This document shows positions 23,081 through 30,592 of a stretch of 64,000 nt of DNA, piece after piece (within the stretch, counting starts at the first letter, position 1; every line of letters starts with the position of its first letter). The translations under genes and the position numbers were made by a program. The DNA is from a virus. Below the pieces are notes generated by a model. The model saw nothing but the letters and a program-made list of their open reading frames with translations. It was not told where the DNA came from and searched no databases. The DNA lies in IMG/VR virus record IMGVR_UViG_3300043436_003269, positions 17,633 to 81,632 of that record; one strand, written 5' to 3'.

Positions 23081-24012
23081 CTTGGCTTCAGGTTGAGAAT
23101 ACACCTTCGTATGAGAATCTTTACAGGAGATTATTTTTTCCTCCGATTTCCACTATCTTTTGAATAGTAATTCTCAGTCACGGTCAATTAGATTAACCAA
23201 TCCTTAAGTCGTAATCTACTCTGTTTTTACTCGTTGCTCTTCAAGGTTGCCACCCTGATTCGGTCTTGCGGACTTAGAGAACTTTCACAACAATCGTATT
23301 GGGCTTGGGACCCTTTACGGCCATGAACATCTCATGACTATGTAGTGACCTGTCAATCACGACTGGCGAACGCTTTTCCTTGTATCTTTTAGTTGTTAAA
23401 CCTTAATTAACAAAGTTTGCGGTTGTGGATGATGAAAGTAGCGGTTCGCCGACCAAGCCATGTCATCTTTTGAACGACACGATACTTAACTACTCCCTAA
23501 GATATCCCTATCTTCATACTTCAAGTTTGTTTCATCCTAACTCTCTTGGTAGAGAAATTAAGAAGGAGACAACAGCACCACCTGTACGACCTCTTACCTT
23601 TCGGTTTTAAACCCACTCTTGTAATGAATCACACAATTGTACGGTTGGATGACCGTATGTCTTGTAATAATTCTACGAGTTATTCTTATTGATGTTCCCA
23701 TCTCAACCAAACGACCCACATCGCTTGGTCATCAAACCAGTTTCCCTACAGTGTCACCCTCGGTACTCAAGGTCTAACGATATCTCGCTTGTCTACTCGA
23801 GCTCTCTTTCGAAAGCCGCAAACCACTTAACCAAATGATTCACTTTATACCACTTTCATGGTTTATTTTATGGACTATAGACCGCCCAATATCTTTATCA
23901 GTTACACTCAAGCTGCGGACTTTCTGCCATTTACTCGGTGGATAATATCACCGACACTTTTGTGTTTCCTGAACGGATAATATCTTTAATTCAAAGAACG
24001 TTTTCTTAATTG
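23051..24012 (-). ncRNA. Putative giant structured phage RNA (~960 nt), GOLLD/ROOL-like by context
   Basis: Leftward transcript bounded by a host-type promoter (24018-24049) and a strong terminator (23055-23080). No convincing ORF lies on this strand. Base composition is richer in G and C than the surroundings, and it is full of local hairpins, several with GNRA loops: GCTTTC-GAAA-GAGAGC at 23816-23801, CCAT-GAAA-GTGG near 23861-23850, TCGGTG...CACCGA near 23954-23935, ACGGT...ACCGT near 23655-23640, and AGGGT-GGCA-ACCTT near 23255-23242. A tRNA lies just upstream, smpB just downstream. Giant phage RNAs such as GOLLD and ROOL are known to sit beside tRNAs. It lacks the Ala-acceptor/TψC end of a tmRNA. 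The family call is from context only. Confidence 0.75.
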
Positions 24013-24017
24013 TTTTA

Positions 24018-24049
24018 CAAAGATAAGTATACTTTTTCGATTTTCCAAA
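24018..24049 (-). promoter_or_regulatory. Promoter of the large RNA
   Basis: Leftward TTTG at 24049-24046, 20-nt spacer, TATCTTTG at 24025-24018. The spacer half TCGAAAAAGTATACT closely resembles that of the tRNA promoter (TCGAAAAAATAGTTT). Confidence 0.8.
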
Positions 24050-24075
24050 TCTTTTGTAAACTTTTTTTTGTTTAG

Positions 24076-24149
24076 TAGCGAGAGAAGGATTCGAACCTCC
24101 GACCTTCAGGTTATGAGCCTGACGAGCTGACCACTGCTACTACCTCGCG
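24076..24149 (-). tRNA. tRNA-Met (anticodon CAU)
   Basis: 74 nt. Acceptor CGCGAGG with TCTCGCT; anticodon arm TCAGG-CTCATAA-CCTGA gives CAU; T arm GGAGG-TTCGAAT-CCTTC; discriminator A; no encoded CCA. Two oddities: the first pair would be C1-U72, recalling the unpaired 1-72 of initiator tRNAs, and the D stem (TAGC/GCTC) has a mismatch plus one extra base before it. The anticodon stem lacks the GGG/CCC of initiators, so elongator Met or lysidine-Ile is more likely. Confidence 0.9.
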
Positions 24150-24180
24150 ATATATTTTATGTTAAAGAACTTTCAAAGTA

Positions 24181-24234
24181 ATGTCCCACAAAGATAAAAC
24201 TATTTTTTCGAATAATCAAATGCCTGTGGGACAT
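24181..24234. repeat. 10-bp perfect inverted repeat straddling a promoter
   Basis: ATGTCCCACA at 24181-24190 and TGTGGGACAT at 24225-24234. The arms flank the -33 and overlap the -7 box of the tRNA promoter, like an operator. Rightward, the second arm is followed by a T run, so it could also act as a terminator with a ~34-nt loop. Confidence 0.7.
24189..24220 (-). promoter_or_regulatory. tRNA promoter
   Basis: Leftward TTTG at 24220-24217, 20-nt spacer, TATCTTTG at 24196-24189; the tRNA 5' end is at 24149. Enclosed by the inverted repeat at 24181-24234. Confidence 0.75.
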
Positions 24235-24266
24235 TTTTTTTTGAGACTCTCATCTCAATTGTTTCA

Positions 24267-24298
24267 CAAAGTTAAAACAAAATTCTCATCTTGTCAAA
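24267..24298 (-). promoter_or_regulatory. Second upstream promoter candidate
   Basis: Leftward TTTG at 24298-24295, 20-nt spacer, TAACTTTG at 24274-24267. Transcription from here would read through the inverted repeat into the tRNA. The rest of 24235-24446 shows no gene. Confidence 0.5.
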
Positions 24299-24346
24299 TA
24301 TATATTATGAAACTTTTTGGGGATGTCCGTCATTTCTGACTGAAAC

Positions 24347-24354
24347 TATAAATA
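24347..24354 (-). promoter_or_regulatory. Orphan TATTTATA motif
   Basis: Leftward ATATTTATAGTTTC with no gene within 150 nt apart from a 15-codon ORF at about 24333. It may drive the RNA region late. Confidence 0.3.
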
Positions 24355-24446
24355 TCTCCAACACTTACAAAAGTACTACATTACTTAATAAAAGTCAAAT
24401 TTTTTTATAAAAAAGTTTAAAATAAGTCATATTCCACTATTATTTG

Positions 24447-24454
24447 TATTTATA
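24447..24454 (+). promoter_or_regulatory. TATTTATA motif, 3 nt from ATG
   Basis: Rightward GTATTTATAGAT then ATG at 24458. Confidence 0.45.
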
Positions 24455-24457
24455 GAT

Positions 24458-24805
24458 ATGCAAGTTAGAATCAACGACAATATATTTAATGTTAAAACTT
24501 TAATAGACCGAAAATCAAAAGCAATCGGAATGATGGGTAAAAGGTTTGATTCTACTTTTGATGGTTTACTATTTTTGATGGGTGGTGATAAACAATCTTT
24601 TTGGATGAAAAACTGTATCATCCCATTGGATATCATAATCATTAGAAATAATGTAATTGTAAATATTCATCACGACTGTCCTCCATGTCGTGGAAATGAA
24701 TGTCCTAGTTACGGTGGAAATGGAAATATAGTATTGGAACTTGAAGGTGGTACCTGTGATTATTTAGGTATCGAAGCTGGTGATACTATTGAGTACTTAT
24801 TTTGA
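24458..24805 (+). CDS. DUF192 family protein
   Basis: 115 residues. Matches DUF192 along its length: KAIGMMGKRFD, then GGDKQSFWMKNCIIPLDIIII, and a C-terminal IVLELEGGTCDYLGIEAGDTI. The fold is a small beta barrel of unknown role; many cellular members are secreted, but this one has no signal peptide. An inserted Cys-rich loop (CPPCRGNEC) replaces the usual linker. It converges on the DHH gene with a 9-nt overlap. Confidence 0.8.
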   Translation: MQVRINDNIFNVKTLIDRKSKAIGMMGKRFDSTFDGLLFLMGGDKQSFWMKNCIIPLDIIIIRNNVIVNIHHDCPPCRGNECPSYGGNGNIVLELEGGTCDYLGIEAGDTIEYLF

Positions 24806-26194
24806 TTCGGCAATCTTTTCTTTAAGTTTCTTTTCAAACTCATTTGCAATCATCTTCGTAAACTTAACTGAAGGTGAGTCATCTTTTTCAGAATCATATC
24901 TGTATTGTCCTTGAGGTGGTCTTTTACCTCTACCTAAATAATTTAAACCTGAAATGTTTGTGATACATTTGTGTCCACCTGAATTTGATTGAATTAAATC
25001 CCAAGCGTTAATCCCAATTTTATCTAACATCTCTTTGTGTTCTTCAGTTAAATCTTTGAATGGTGTTTCCATCATATCGTGAATGTGGTTCAATACTTTT
25101 TCACCACCTTCCATAGTTGTAAACTTATCCCCATACAACGCTTCGAAATCTTTGAATGTGAACCCAATACTTTCAGGACCAACAGAGGTTTCACTTACCC
25201 ATTTAATAGTTGATAAAGGAATTGTTCTTTGTTTTAATTGGTCTTCCCATTTACCCACAACTTCTTGAGCTATTTCACCCAAGTTAACACCTTTTAACTC
25301 TCTTTCTTTTTTGAATGGGTTACAAGATGCTTGAACTAATCCCATTGGCCAAGCCATGATAAGAAAATCGGCATCAGGATTGTTTCTAAATGGTGTATAT
25401 CTATCATAAGAACCAGGTTTGAACATACTACCACCACCATATTGGAAAATGATACTATCACTGACTCTTGGATAATTCTTCATACTTTCTTTATATCCCT
25501 CAGCGTTTTTCTGCATTTCTTCAGGAGTTGCCGCGTTTGTTCTTTTCATCCAATCTTTAATATTATTTAAGATAGACATTAAAGAAGGTTCTGAATCCAT
25601 CACTAAAGATTCTAAAAACCCTGGTTTGTTTTTAAACGCCAACAATAACTTGTTAATAACCAAACCTAATAACATTTTGTTTTTTTGGAGTGGTTTGTCT
25701 TTATCTAAACGATAAATGTAATTAACCACCTCATCAGGTGTAATGTCATGTTTAGCATAATCGGCAGAATCAACAGTATTGATTAATAAGATATCTGAAG
25801 ATGGGAATAAATCTTTTGGAGAAACTACTTGAGAAATAGTTTCGACATTTGAACGTGCACCTCTAAATTGTTTTGAAGTTCCTTTTTCCACACCAACTTG
25901 TTTGTCGTGGTGGTCAGTATGAATTACGAACATTGGCTTACCGTGAGCAAAGTCCACAAGAACTGGCATCACGTCTCCCTGTGCATCGTTCTTTTTAACT
26001 GAGAATTCTTTGTCACCGTATTGGATTATGTGAGCACCTACTACATCAATACCATTGTCTTCAAGGTACCTTTTCATCGCGATTGCAGTCGTCACTCCAT
26101 CCAAATCTTGGTGGAAGTATATTTCCGCCTTTGGGTATCTTTTAGCCAAGGCATTAATATCTCTTAATCCTGTCTCTTTGAGTATTTTTTTCAT
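24797..26194 (-). CDS. DHH-family phosphoesterase
   Basis: 465 residues. EIYFHQDLDGVTTAIAM (about 24-40) is DHH motif I (DxDG), TDHHDKQ (about 93-99) the DHH motif proper, NTVDSADY (about 139) a further metal-binding Asp, and SGGHKCITNISGL near the C-terminus matches the DHHA1 GGH substrate loop. Members include RecJ exonuclease, oligoribonucleases and cyclic-dinucleotide phosphodiesterases. Lacking RecJ's OB domain, it is closer in layout to NrnA-like enzymes. A role in recycling nucleotides or destroying signalling dinucleotides of host defence is possible. Confidence 0.8.
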   Translation of the reverse strand: MKKILKETGLRDINALAKRYPKAEIYFHQDLDGVTTAIAMKRYLEDNGIDVVGAHIIQYGDKEFSVKKNDAQGDVMPVLVDFAHGKPMFVIHTDHHDKQVGVEKGTSKQFRGARSNVETISQVVSPKDLFPSSDILLINTVDSADYAKHDITPDEVVNYIYRLDKDKPLQKNKMLLGLVINKLLLAFKNKPGFLESLVMDSEPSLMSILNNIKDWMKRTNAATPEEMQKNAEGYKESMKNYPRVSDSIIFQYGGGSMFKPGSYDRYTPFRNNPDADFLIMAWPMGLVQASCNPFKKERELKGVNLGEIAQEVVGKWEDQLKQRTIPLSTIKWVSETSVGPESIGFTFKDFEALYGDKFTTMEGGEKVLNHIHDMMETPFKDLTEEHKEMLDKIGINAWDLIQSNSGGHKCITNISGLNYLGRGKRPPQGQYRYDSEKDDSPSVKFTKMIANEFEKKLKEKIAESK

Positions 26195-26196
26195 CC

Positions 26197-26562
26197 TTAA
26201 TCGAGTCCAAGCCAGTGAGCACCTTTATCAAAGATATCACCGTAATCAGAAACACATTGTTTGAACATTTCTTTATCCTTATTTGGCATCTTTCTCATTG
26301 TATCTTCTCCCCAAACTCCGTCAGCAGGATATACACCAATTTTGGATTGATAACTATGTATTGCCTGAGCACTTTTAGAATTTGGATAATTACCAATACT
26401 ACCATCAATTTTTAATGATTGACCTGAGTCATCTTTAATCCCTCTTTTATTAAGGAAACATTGAATACCCCTTTTATAATCACCTTCTTCTTGTTCGGCA
26501 ATAACTCGTTTAACGATTCTTGTTAAATCTGATTCGGTTAATTTTATAATTTTCTTCGCCAT
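26197..26562 (-). CDS. Peptidoglycan-binding-like protein with KLTESDL...EQ N-terminus
   Basis: 121 residues. Residues 1-24, MAKKIIKLTESDLTRIVKRV then IAEQ, form the long version of the shared N-terminal segment with an xEQ end. The rest resembles a PG_binding_1 domain (LKIDGSIGNYPNSKSAQAIHSYQ and YPADGVWGEDT, each read in parts). No catalytic domain is attached. As a packaged protein it could guide wall penetration; this is inference. It overlaps the Dps-like gene by 1 nt. Confidence 0.65.
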   Translation of the reverse strand: MAKKIIKLTESDLTRIVKRVIAEQEEGDYKRGIQCFLNKRGIKDDSGQSLKIDGSIGNYPNSKSAQAIHSYQSKIGVYPADGVWGEDTMRKMPNKDKEMFKQCVSDYGDIFDKGAHWLGLD

Positions 26563-26933
26563 TAGTATTTTAGTGTTAATAAGTATTTTAATTTATTTAT
26601 TAAAAGTAACATTTCATCTCGTAAATTTAATAAATCAGTATCCATAGTGGGATTCAATTGCTCTGTTAGTGAAATTAAAAATTCACAAGTACCATCAATG
26701 AAGTTCTGTAATTTCATTGACTCTAAATCTTGGAACATTATTCCGAATTCGCTATCGAACACAGGTCTTCCATATTTACCCATCATAGCCTCAACAAAAT
26801 CGTCTATTAAGTCTCCCATCTTATCGTAAACTTTACCATACGCCCTATGTTTGGCATCATAAGTAGTTTGCCAATGCACAAATCTAAATTGTGTTTGAAT
26901 TTGTACTAATTTTATAATAATTTCTTCTTTCAT
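26562..26933 (-). CDS. Dps/ferritin-like protein (DUF5856-like)
   Basis: 123 residues from MKEEIIIKLVQIQTQFRF. The segment RFVHWQTTYDAKHRAYGKVYD followed by MGDLIDDFVEAMMGKYGRP, read in parts, matches the Dps-like pattern of His/Asp/Glu ligands on two long helices (H-W-x-T ... D-x-x-D). Phage members (DUF5856) have been placed near ferritin-like folds. It might bind iron or protect DNA, but ligand spacing departs from true Dps. The start at 26933 is chosen over 26966, which overlaps the preceding gene. Confidence 0.6.
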   Translation of the reverse strand: MKEEIIIKLVQIQTQFRFVHWQTTYDAKHRAYGKVYDKMGDLIDDFVEAMMGKYGRPVFDSEFGIMFQDLESMKLQNFIDGTCEFLISLTEQLNPTMDTDLLNLRDEMLLLINKLKYLLTLKY

Positions 26934-26943
26934 AATAATATAA

Positions 26944-27987
26944 TTATATTGCCAACATAGCTGCATTTTTTAATTGTCCTCCAAATATATCGGACATGAA
27001 TCCTTGAATCGGGTCTGATTGTGATGATGAACTTGGCATATCCATACTTGAACTACCTGAACTTGATTGTGATGGTGTATCACCTTGATATTGAGCGTTA
27101 CCAAAATCCGCCTCAGCATTTCTTATACCTTGAGGTGTTCTTGCATATTCCGCCATTTTATTTTGAATATTTGCTTGTCCCATTTTTTTAGATAGTTCTT
27201 CAGGTCCCACAAAATTTCCAACATTAATATAATCTAAGAAACCTAACCAAAATTTAGTTCTTCTCATTAGTATTCTCATTTCTCTGTTACCGAATAGTCT
27301 TGGTGCTCCACCAAGAAAGATTTTAGCCATTGGTCCTTTTTTAGTTAAACCTGTCATTATCTTTTCATTCTTTAACATAGATTGTAAGGCTTTGATATTT
27401 TCTGCAGGTTTTGCTGCAAGTCCAATATATTTTGAGAGGTTCCCAACATTTTTTTGGAACTTAAGACTCTTTGCACCAGCGTTTTCAAGTAATTTCAAAT
27501 AATCCAATATTGTATTCTTAAAACCTTTCAATAGTCCTCCAGGCATTTTTTCAACATATGAGGCAGCCTTTGGTGCCCATGATTTAGCTCCTTGTAAAAA
27601 TCTACCAACCATACCAGGTTTTTCTGCCAATTTAGCCAAAGCAACACTAGCTTCGGCAGTTTTACCTGCTTTAGCTAATTTCATAGCCGCAGATAATCCT
27701 TTAGTTGCTCCACCACCAATTTTTAAGGAACCCATAATAGTTTTTCCAACCGCATCACCAGCATATGGTATTGCAGATATTAAACTTAATAAACCAAAAA
27801 GATGGTCTCCTTGTGAAAAATAAGATATTCCATTAATGATATCAATTGTAGGTGTAGGGTCAACAATACCTAAAATATCTCCAACAGTATTATACCACTC
27901 CGCTTCTTGAAGTAATTCAGTTCCTTGTGATTTTTGTTCTTTCACAATCAACTCAAGTTGTTTTTCGGTTATTATTATTGACGCCAT
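26944..27987 (-). CDS. Large IITEKQ protein with hydrophobic pore-like front
   Basis: 347 residues. N-terminal segment MASIIITEKQLELIVKEQ; hydrophobic stretches at about 40-100 (IIDPTPTIDIINGI region, LFGLLSLISAIPYAGDAVG); an Ala/Lys-rich helical middle; and a Ser-rich tail (SQSSSGSSSMDMPSSSSQ). Its front half resembles that of the HELAH protein at 1800-3095, hinting at a common membrane-active or injection module. No catalytic motif seen. It would be an internal virion protein if the capsid-targeting hypothesis holds. Confidence 0.6.
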   Translation of the reverse strand: MASIIITEKQLELIVKEQKSQGTELLQEAEWYNTVGDILGIVDPTPTIDIINGISYFSQGDHLFGLLSLISAIPYAGDAVGKTIMGSLKIGGGATKGLSAAMKLAKAGKTAEASVALAKLAEKPGMVGRFLQGAKSWAPKAASYVEKMPGGLLKGFKNTILDYLKLLENAGAKSLKFQKNVGNLSKYIGLAAKPAENIKALQSMLKNEKIMTGLTKKGPMAKIFLGGAPRLFGNREMRILMRRTKFWLGFLDYINVGNFVGPEELSKKMGQANIQNKMAEYARTPQGIRNAEADFGNAQYQGDTPSQSSSGSSSMDMPSSSSQSDPIQGFMSDIFGGQLKNAAMLAI

Positions 27988-28002
27988 TAAAAATGATTTA
28001 TT

Positions 28003-28010
28003 AATAAATA
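28003..28010 (-). promoter_or_regulatory. TATTTATT motif
   Basis: Leftward ATATTTATTAATAAATC, 15 nt before the ATG at 27987. Confidence 0.4.
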
Positions 28011-28024
28011 TCCATAAAACAAAA

Positions 28025-28046
28025 AAAAGGGTTGTTAAACCCTTTT
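28025..28046 (-). terminator. Terminator after DNA methyltransferase
   Basis: AAAAGGGTT (28025-28033) pairs with AACCCTTTT (28038-28046), followed leftward by eight T. It overlaps the stop codon at 28045. Confidence 0.75.
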
Positions 28047-28896
28047 ATTTAAATTCCATTTCCATTTGTTTATTTTGGTCGACAAAATGTTGAACTCGTT
28101 CTTTCGCAACTTTACTGTAGTTTTCACTCAATTCAATTCCAATCCATCGTCTTCCACTAATCTCAGCTGCAACCAAACTAGTTCCGCTACCAGCAAAAGG
28201 GTCAAGAACGACATCGTTCTTATAGGTAAGAATCTTAATCGCTTTCATTGGGATATCCATTGAAAAGGTTGCCTTAGTTTGTTGTTTGGTGTCCGCAAAG
28301 TATTCCCACTGACCATAAACCAAAGACATAAATTCTTTCTTATCTTCATCCTGATATACTGCTTTGGTTTTTACGGTACCATCCTCCTGTTCCATGTCAA
28401 CCATATCCGCTTTCCATTGAGGTTCACCCTTAATTTTCTTGATACGGTCTTTCTTGTAAGCCAAGATAACACATTCCTTTGGGTTGTAGATGTAAGGACT
28501 TGACGGACTCATCCATGAACCCCAAGCCGTGGTCTTACTTCTGTGTGGCGAATTTTCATCAAGGTCAACAAGTCCATAGAACTTAAATCCAACTTGTTTC
28601 ATGATGGTCCAAAACTCTGACATGAACAATACTCGTCCACCTCTGTCCTGTACGTTTACTTCGTATGGAATGTTTACCGCAATACGACCATCGTCTTTTA
28701 ATCGATTGTACGCTTCGGTTAACCACTGTCGGGTAAACTCCCAATAATCTTCCATACTCATACGGTCATTATGACTATCATAGTCAATCCCTACGTTGTA
28801 TGGTGGAGACGTTACAACCAAATCAACACAACCCTCAGGTAATGTCTTCATCACCTCAATACAATCTCCGTTTAATATTTTTCCTGTTTCTATCAT
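28045..28896 (-). CDS. Site-specific DNA methyltransferase (TSPPYN type)
   Basis: 283 residues. ILNGDCIEVMKTLPEGCVDL followed by VTSPPYNVG is the catalytic motif IV with the permuted N6-adenine/N4-cytosine order, and VLDPFAGSGTSLVAAEISGR (motif I, SAM binding) lies near the C-terminus with RRWIGIELS after it. The target base cannot be read from sequence. No restriction partner is adjacent, so it probably protects phage DNA. It leads into a terminator and is preceded by a kinase-like gene 1 nt away. Confidence 0.88.
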   Translation of the reverse strand: MIETGKILNGDCIEVMKTLPEGCVDLVVTSPPYNVGIDYDSHNDRMSMEDYWEFTRQWLTEAYNRLKDDGRIAVNIPYEVNVQDRGGRVLFMSEFWTIMKQVGFKFYGLVDLDENSPHRSKTTAWGSWMSPSSPYIYNPKECVILAYKKDRIKKIKGEPQWKADMVDMEQEDGTVKTKAVYQDEDKKEFMSLVYGQWEYFADTKQQTKATFSMDIPMKAIKILTYKNDVVLDPFAGSGTSLVAAEISGRRWIGIELSENYSKVAKERVQHFVDQNKQMEMEFK

Positions 28897-28897
28897 C

Positions 28898-29335
28898 TTA
28901 ATCGATTACGTCAGTTAGGTACTGACCTGGACCTAATTTAACTTTATATAATGTTTGACCTTTTGGAGCTTCCATTCCATCCATCTCGTCCATCCAAGTA
29001 TCCCAATTTTTTTCCAATAAGTCAACAAACGCATCGTTGTTCCCTCTATCTTTATATCGTTGGATATATTCATCTTTAATATCTCTATTAGGATATACCA
29101 ATACGAATGGGATTCCTCTCTTCAATAGGGCATCTCTCACATCTTTATGTGATGATACCAAAATCTTATCAACCTTTGGGTCTTGAATATTTCTTTCAAT
29201 ATGTTGGATGTAATTGTCAGGAAAAAGTTTCTTATCGAACTTTGAACTATCACTATCCAATACGTTTCTATCTGTGGTGTTAAAGTAAGTTGTTTTCCCT
29301 ACACCAGGGAATGCTGAGTACACTTTTGTTTTCAT
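28898..29335 (-). CDS. P-loop kinase-like protein
   Basis: 145 residues. VYSAFPGVGKTTYFN is a Walker A loop; VLDSDSSKF follows, as in small-molecule or polynucleotide kinases; RGIPFVLVYPNRDIKDEYIQ (20 residues at most) resembles the lid region with Arg. No clear substrate signature, so nucleotide or RNA-end kinase are both possible. It is tightly packed between the methyltransferase and a small gene. Confidence 0.7.
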   Translation of the reverse strand: MKTKVYSAFPGVGKTTYFNTTDRNVLDSDSSKFDKKLFPDNYIQHIERNIQDPKVDKILVSSHKDVRDALLKRGIPFVLVYPNRDIKDEYIQRYKDRGNNDAFVDLLEKNWDTWMDEMDGMEAPKGQTLYKVKLGPGQYLTDVID

Positions 29336-29338
29336 AAT

Positions 29339-29524
29339 TTAATAATTTTTAGGCCAACCCAATCTTCTACTTTCTTGAGCTTTAAGTTCTCCTGCCATTT
29401 GGTCCCATCGACCTTTTGATGTTGGTTTTAATGATTCGGGAATTTGATTCCACTCACGTTCCATTTTGACTTCAATCTCCAAATGACGAAGTCTTTCTTC
29501 TAATTGTCTTTCTCTTCTATCCAT
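29339..29524 (-). CDS. Small helical protein, 61 aa
   Basis: Highly charged N-terminal helix MDRRERQLEERLRHLEIEVK with heptad character, then a short tail. It lies 3 nt upstream of the kinase-like gene. No function recognised. Confidence 0.55.
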   Translation of the reverse strand: MDRRERQLEERLRHLEIEVKMEREWNQIPESLKPTSKGRWDQMAGELKAQESRRLGWPKNY

Positions 29525-29526
29525 GT

Positions 29527-29616
29527 TTAGTTACTTTTAAATTTTGATTTAATTTTCATCCAAACTATTTCAGGATAATTCCACACCCACCAAAAAAACC
29601 AATATATTTTTTTCAT
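29527..29616 (-). CDS. Trp-rich micro-protein, 29 aa
   Basis: MKKIYWFFWWVWNYPEIVW followed by a basic tail. The ATG and stop fit exactly between neighbours, 2 nt from the next start and 9 nt from the previous stop, consistent with operon packing. The sequence looks like a short membrane-interacting peptide. Too short to be sure. Confidence 0.4.
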   Translation of the reverse strand: MKKIYWFFWWVWNYPEIVWMKIKSKFKSN

Positions 29617-29625
29617 AGTTTGTTC

Positions 29626-30324
29626 TTATTGTATATTTTTTCTATTGTCAATGTAAATTAACACTTCAGTATAATATTGAATAAAATGTTCGTTCCACAA
29701 ATCCCATTTTATATTAACTCCATCGATAGAATAAACTTGTACATTATCAAATTTAGTTAAAATATTATCCCTAAACCATCTGAATTTACATTGATGTAAA
29801 TTCTCATCATTTGCCATGTGAAATTCAGTCACAATCTTTGGAATTGTCTTTAAAAATTCAACATTATCTAGTTGGAATACTTCATACTCCCCACCTTCAC
29901 AATCACATTTTAAAAAGTCAATTTTTTCAATACCATTCTCTTCTAAAAATTCCTTAAATGTAAATGTCGGAACACTTTCAATTATATCGTCTGAACTAAT
30001 TTCAAATTTCTTTTTATCTGTAATGGCTCCTTGAATAATTTTAACATTATCTCTACCAACATTTTTATAAAGAATATCAATATGATATGATAAAGGTTCA
30101 ACAACATAACATTGTTTTGGATTTTTTGGTAAAATACTATAAGTGAAAGGTCCTAATGATGCACCTAAATCTACAACGACATCATTTTCCTCAACCTCAA
30201 AACATCTCTCATAGATATTATCTTCAAATATCTCTTTCTCTAACACTAATTTCATGTTAACTGCGTCATCAATACGCAACTCATTTTTTTTACCCCAATC
30301 AAATTGAGTATTATTATTTTCCAT
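29626..30324 (-). CDS. FkbM-family methyltransferase
   Basis: 232 residues. VVDLGASLGPFTYSIL is the SAM-binding motif I, YVVEPLSYHIDIL motif II, and IDFLKCDCEGGEYEVFQ the conserved FkbM 'D-x-E-G' segment. Family members methylate small molecules, sugars or lipids. A sugar target would fit with dTDP-glucose dehydratase at 16663, but they are 13 kb apart. It overlaps the next gene by 11 nt. Confidence 0.8.
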   Translation of the reverse strand: MENNNTQFDWGKKNELRIDDAVNMKLVLEKEIFEDNIYERCFEVEENDVVVDLGASLGPFTYSILPKNPKQCYVVEPLSYHIDILYKNVGRDNVKIIQGAITDKKKFEISSDDIIESVPTFTFKEFLEENGIEKIDFLKCDCEGGEYEVFQLDNVEFLKTIPKIVTEFHMANDENLHQCKFRWFRDNILTKFDNVQVYSIDGVNIKWDLWNEHFIQYYTEVLIYIDNRKNIQ

Positions 30325-30592
30325 TTTTTTCTAAAATTTCAATCTTTCTTTTCAAATACCAAAGAGCCTTGTTAAGGTCTTGGAGTTCTTTATCTGTACC
30401 TTTTTTTCCCGCTCTTGATACATACTTAACGGTATTCCCAAGATGGAAATCCAAGTCCCAAGCTTCAATTACTTTAATTGCTTCATATGGATTATCTTGT
30501 CCACCGTAATGTTGGGGGTGGTTCACTTGTTCTCTTTCAGGTGGTAGTGGTGGATTTCTATGTCCAGGCATATTGTTTACTTGTTCACTCAT
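30314..30592 (-). CDS. DUF3310 protein
   Basis: 92 residues. VNHPQHYGG, YEAIKVIEAW, FHLGNTVKYVSRAGKKG and LQDLNKALWYLKRKIEIL are the DUF3310 signature, a family often labelled 'nucleotide kinase' in phages with no evidence of kinase motifs. The helical His/Glu-rich layout suggests a MazG-like nucleotide-binding fold. It overlaps both neighbours by 8-11 nt. Confidence 0.85.
   Translation of the reverse strand: MSEQVNNMPGHRNPPLPPEREQVNHPQHYGGQDNPYEAIKVIEAWDLDFHLGNTVKYVSRAGKKGTDKELQDLNKALWYLKRKIEILEKNGK

Noticed and set aside
23425-23610. 61-codon rightward ORF inside the RNA region
   Set aside because: It is antisense to the RNA, has no start context, and its composition is unlike that of neighbouring genes.
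23051-24012. tmRNA as explanation for the RNA next to smpB
   Set aside because: About 960 nt is more than twice the usual length, and no alanine acceptor stem, T-loop or CCA end can be found on the minus strand.
23051-24012. RNase P RNA or split rRNA
   Set aside because: Fragments such as AAAGTCCGCAG and AAGTCCGCAAG recall conserved rRNA/RNase P words, but they are short and the surrounding order does not match either molecule.
24325-24345. 15-codon leftward ORF after the orphan TATTTATA motif
   Set aside because: Too short, and no sequence feature beyond the motif supports translation.
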